Assembly (NCBI RefSeq): GCF_009883055.1
Contig: NZ_WWVR01000034.1
Span: forward strand, 30,647-94,646
Source of the DNA: Blautia sp. BIOML-A1
GTDB taxonomy: Bacteria; Bacillota; Clostridia; Lachnospirales; Lachnospiraceae
Reading direction: 5' to 3'
DNA: 64,000 bases
The notes under the pieces were generated by a model that saw nothing but the letters and a program-made list of their open reading frames with translations, was not told the origin of the DNA and searched no databases. The first letter of the stretch is position 1; each line of letters opens with the position of its first letter. This document shows, piece by piece, positions 61,617 to 64,000 of this stretch. A program made the translations under genes and the position numbers.

Positions 61617-62162
61617 TCAGGGTACATCCTGATACTGTCTCACATAACTGCTGCTTGGCACACTGTAAGTCTTCTTCTGACTGTCAGTGGGATAGTTCAT
61701 TTCCAGACGGCCGATCGCGGTTTCTCTGATCTGATCCAGATCAACTTCCGATGTCACCTGACTTTCATATGCATCATTTTCTTCTTTAAGCTGAGCCCAT
61801 TCGGATTCCAGGCCTGCTACGGATTTAATCCTTCCTGTCAGCTCTGCCTTCAGCTGAAGATAGTTGACACAGCAAAACAACACTGCCACACTTACAACTG
61901 CCAGGAACGTTACAAATCCACGTCCCATACTCATTGCCTTCTCACGGTTACGCCTGGTCTCACGACTTATTCTCTGAGTGCCGGCTGTTACTGTGCGTGT
62001 TGTACTTCTATGCTTCACAGACTGCTCCCGGGAAGCCGCCGGTCTGCGTCCCGGCACCTCCTGCAGTCTCTTTACTGTATTTCCATCTATATACATCCCA
62101 CGGGCATTTCTTGCATTTACTTTGCCTTTTCTGTTTGTAACTGCCCTGTTTGTCCTTTCCAT
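61617..62162 (-). CDS. ftsL: FtsL-like cell division protein
   Basis: The 181-residue bitopic protein has a long basic cytoplasmic part (about 1-80), one membrane segment (about 82-100) and a short coiled coil (100-140) ending in a variable tail. Sequence is poorly conserved as usual for FtsL; position between rsmH and the PBP gene is the main support. The cytoplasmic part is much longer than in Bacillus FtsL. Confidence 0.82.
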   Translation of the reverse strand: MERTNRAVTNRKGKVNARNARGMYIDGNTVKRLQEVPGRRPAASREQSVKHRSTTRTVTAGTQRISRETRRNREKAMSMGRGFVTFLAVVSVAVLFCCVNYLQLKAELTGRIKSVAGLESEWAQLKEENDAYESQVTSEVDLDQIRETAIGRLEMNYPTDSQKKTYSVPSSSYVRQYQDVP

Positions 62163-62185
62163 CTACGCCCTTCAACTCCTATATT

Positions 62186-63130
62186 TCAGTCTGAAAATCT
62201 CCGCTCAAAAATCCTCAGTTTTGCACTTTTAGATCTTGGGTTTTCTTCCTGTTCTGCTGTCGTTGGAAGAATAGGCTTTCTGGTGATAACTTTTCCTTTG
62301 GATTTTTTGCCGCATACACACACCGGAAAGTCCGATGGACATGTACATGGATTTTCGTTTTTGCGGAAGATCGTCTTAACAATACGATCCTCTAAAGAAT
62401 GAAACGTGATAATACATATTCTTCCTCCATCATCAAGGAGATCGATCATTCCATCCAGTGATTCTCTGAGAACATCCAGTTCTCTGTTTAACTCAATGCG
62501 AATTGCCTGAAACGTCCGCTTCGCCGGATGTCCTCCGGTTACCTGCATCTTCATCGGAATAGACTGACGAATGATCTCTGTCAGCTCTCCGGTGGTGCGG
62601 ATCGGACTCTGCTGTCTGGCCGCCACAATGTGCTTCGCTATATTCTTTGCAAATTTATCTTCACCGTAATCACGAATGATACGGTACAGTTCTTTCTCTT
62701 CATAACCATTGACAATATCAGCGGCTGTCCTGCTCTGCCTCTGATCCATCCTCATATCCAGAGGTGCATCTGTCCGATAGGTAAATCCCCGCTCTTCATT
62801 GTCCAGCTGATACGATGAAACTCCCAGGTCTAAAACAATTCCGTTGACTTTCTGGATTCCCAGGCTGTGAAGTTCATTAGCCATGTAACAATAATTGCTG
62901 CGAATGATCGTCACTCTGTCCTCATAGGCGGCCAGCCTGTCACTCGCAGCAACTATTGCATCTTGGTCCTGATCTATGCCAATAAATCTCCCCTTGGCAG
63001 AAAGTCTGCGGCACACTTCACTTGCGTGCCCTGCTCCTCCCAGCGTTCCATCCACGTAGATCCCGTCCGGCTTAATATTCAAGCCGTCAATGGTTTCTTC
63101 CAGTAATACAGACTTATGCTTAAATTCCAT
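62186..63130 (-). CDS. rsmH: 16S rRNA (cytosine(1402)-N4)-methyltransferase
   Basis: The 314-residue enzyme methylates the P-site region of 16S r[21 protein letters not shown] is motif I, and [21 protein letters not shown] with [10 protein letters not shown] are family hallmarks. [12 protein letters not shown] lies near residue 240, and [14 protein letters not shown] contains four cysteines common in Firmicute RsmH. Second gene of the dcw cluster, 36 bp after mraZ. Confidence 0.97.
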   Translation of the reverse strand: MEFKHKSVLLEETIDGLNIKPDGIYVDGTLGGAGHASEVCRRLSAKGRFIGIDQDQDAIVAASDRLAAYEDRVTIIRSNYCYMANELHSLGIQKVNGIVLDLGVSSYQLDNEERGFTYRTDAPLDMRMDQRQSRTAADIVNGYEEKELYRIIRDYGEDKFAKNIAKHIVAARQQSPIRTTGELTEIIRQSIPMKMQVTGGHPAKRTFQAIRIELNRELDVLRESLDGMIDLLDDGGRICIITFHSLEDRIVKTIFRKNENPCTCPSDFPVCVCGKKSKGKVITRKPILPTTAEQEENPRSKSAKLRIFERRFSD

Positions 63131-63166
63131 ATCCGTCTCCTGTTGGATTTCTTTCCGGCGTATTGC

Positions 63167-63598
63167 TCAGATGATGATATCCATATCCCGCATACTCTCT
63201 GCGATACTGTCCATATCATCATAATTGCAGTTCTCACTCCACTTTTCCTTGCTCCAGATCTCAATCCGGTTCAGGTTTCCTGTGAGTACCACTTCTTTCT
63301 CCAGACCGGCAAATTCCCTTAGTGGCTGTGGCACAAGGACTCTCCCCTGCCTGTCCAGTTCACAGTTTGTGGCACCTGCTACAAAGAAACGTGTGAAGGT
63401 TCGCGCATTTTTATTTGTAAGTGGTAAGGCTCTGAGTTTCTTCTCGAATGTTTCCCATTCATCCATGGGATAAACTGAAAGACAACCATCCAATCCTCTG
63501 GTCATGATAAACTCTTCTCCCAAAAGTTCTCTGAACCTGGCGGGAATGATCAGACGCCCCTTCGCATCTATTACATGATTGTATTCTCCCATGAACAT
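63167..63598 (-). CDS. mraZ: Transcriptional regulator MraZ
   Basis: The 143-residue protein has two SpoVT/AbrB-like halves, each with a GRL/GRV-PxxxR core: NHVIDAKGRLIIPARFRE near the start and ELDRQGRVLVPQPLREFA in the second half. It binds repeated sites in its own promoter and represses the dcw cluster. The start at 63598 has AGGTGAG four bases upstream; an ATG nine bases earlier has none. MraZ boxes are seen at 63677-63713. Confidence 0.96.
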   Translation of the reverse strand: MFMGEYNHVIDAKGRLIIPARFRELLGEEFIMTRGLDGCLSVYPMDEWETFEKKLRALPLTNKNARTFTRFFVAGATNCELDRQGRVLVPQPLREFAGLEKEVVLTGNLNRIEIWSKEKWSENCNYDDMDSIAESMRDMDIII

Positions 63599-63676
63599 AA
63601 AACTCACCTGCTCTCAAGAGTACGATTTTCCCCTTCGTACATCTCTGGTGGAGCTGTCAAGTCTGCCACATTCTCT

Positions 63677-63713
63677 CCATTCCCCACCACTATTCACCAC
63701 TTTCTACCACTTA
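63677..63713 (-). promoter_or_regulatory. MraZ boxes (operator of the dcw cluster)
   Basis: On the minus strand three GTGG words and one ATGG word recur at exact 10-base steps (63710, 63700, 63690, 63680), in the order AAGTGGTAGA, AAGTGGTGAA, TAGTGGTGGG, GAATGG. This matches published MraZ repeats with 10-bp periodicity. They begin at the predicted start of transcription. Confidence 0.82.
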
Positions 63714-63720
63714 TGAAACA

Positions 63721-63749
63721 ATTCTACCCCATTTACTGTTAAATTACAA
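63721..63749 (-). promoter_or_regulatory. Promoter of the dcw cluster (mraZ)
   Basis: TTGTAA (63749-63744) and TAGAAT (63726-63721) on the minus strand with a 17-base spacer; the MraZ boxes follow directly. Confidence 0.78.
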
Positions 63750-63799
63750 GTGGGAATCTGAGTTTTTTTAATGCATGCAAGCCTCTTTTTTTCTCTGAA

Positions 63800-63841
63800 A
63801 AAGGGAAGTTTTCTTATGTTTTTTCAAGAAAACTTCCCTTT
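63800..63841. terminator. Terminator upstream of the dcw promoter
   Basis: AAAGGGAAGTTTTCTT pairs with AAGAAAACTTCCCTTT, 16 bp perfect, with T residues on the minus strand. It isolates the dcw promoter from whatever lies beyond. Confidence 0.85.
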
Positions 63842-63878
63842 GGATTTTATTATTTATCGCATCTTTTGTTTAGTTAGC

Positions 63879-64000
63879 AACCACCAGTTCAACTGGTGGT
63901 TTATCCCTGGCCCTCCAAAGGGCCATTGTTACTGCTCGCCCCAAAGGGCGGTATCGCAAGCACTTTTACTGGCCCGCTATAAAGCGGTACTACTGGAATC
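63879..64000. mobile_element. Hairpin-rich edge of a probable IS200/IS605-like element (partial)
   Basis: Four short GC-rich hairpins occur in a row: ACCACCAGT/ACTGGTGGT (63880-63900), GGCCCT/AGGGCC (63909-63924), CGCCC/GGGCG (63937-63950) and CCGCT/AGCGG (63973-63986), with TTACTG-like spacers. No coding region is present. The arrangement resembles the subterminal ends of IS200/IS605 (TnpA/TnpB) elements; the rest lies beyond the window. Confidence 0.45.

Overview
The window looks like a chromosomal segment of an anaerobic Firmicute of the Lachnospiraceae (Blautia/Ruminococcus-like; genus is inference). The basis is moderate GC, families typical of that group (DUF1002, DUF5685, DUF4364, DUF1836, DUF1540 proteins, meso-diaminopimelate dehydrogenase, AraC-linked GH36 alpha-galactosidase locus) and mostly GGAGG-type ribosome binding sites. 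Most genes lie on the minus strand. No rRNA, tRNA, CRISPR array or prophage was seen.

Layout: 1-1.2 kb, the start of a nickel/peptide-type ABC permease behind a cobalamin riboswitch with its own terminator. 1.4-3.9 kb, a polar amino-acid ABC transporter. 4-7.3 kb, two secreted NlpC/P60-type cell-wall enzymes. 7.5-16.1 kb, diaminopimelate dehydrogenase, a J-domain/DUF5685/zinc-ribbon/RlmI operon, a DUF1002 protein, a zinc-ribbon membrane protein and an unusual XRE-HAD fusion. 16.2-18.9 kb, a metal-efflux operon (HMA protein, P-type ATPase, ArsR regulator) with promoter and operator. 19-24.3 kb, RlmD, a small membrane protein and a phosphatidylserine/phosphatidylethanolamine gene set. 24.3-33.1 kb, PcrA helicase, then an alpha-galactoside uptake and hydrolysis operon with a divergent AraC regulator. 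33.1-37.1 kb, DUF1836 protein, SH3-repeat protein, beta-lactamase-like serine hydrolase and amidase. 37.2-42.8 kb, YerC-like regulator, RarA, DUF4364, radical SAM, DUF624, polysaccharide deacetylase and cytidylate-kinase-like genes. 42.8-47.6 kb, a complete branched-chain amino-acid ABC transporter. 47.6-51.2 kb, a polytopic membrane protein, infC-rpmI-rplT and a DUF1540 protein. 51.2-63.7 kb, the division and cell-wall (dcw) cluster mraZ-rsmH-ftsL-PBP-PBP-mraY-murD // murA-ftsQ-ftsZ. 63.9-64 kb, the hairpin-rich edge of a probable mobile element.

The most notable unexplained structure is a family of short non-coding mobile elements (MITE-like). There are two identical 142-bp copies and one 108-bp internal-deletion copy, each flanked by a perfect 8-bp target duplication, plus several decayed fragments. 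They sit in leaders, terminators and just after stop codons. Other points: MraZ boxes at the dcw promoter, an AUU start for infC, a dcw cluster lacking ftsW and murG and interrupted by a terminator, FtsQ with three 38-residue tandem repeats, and an HTH-HAD fusion.
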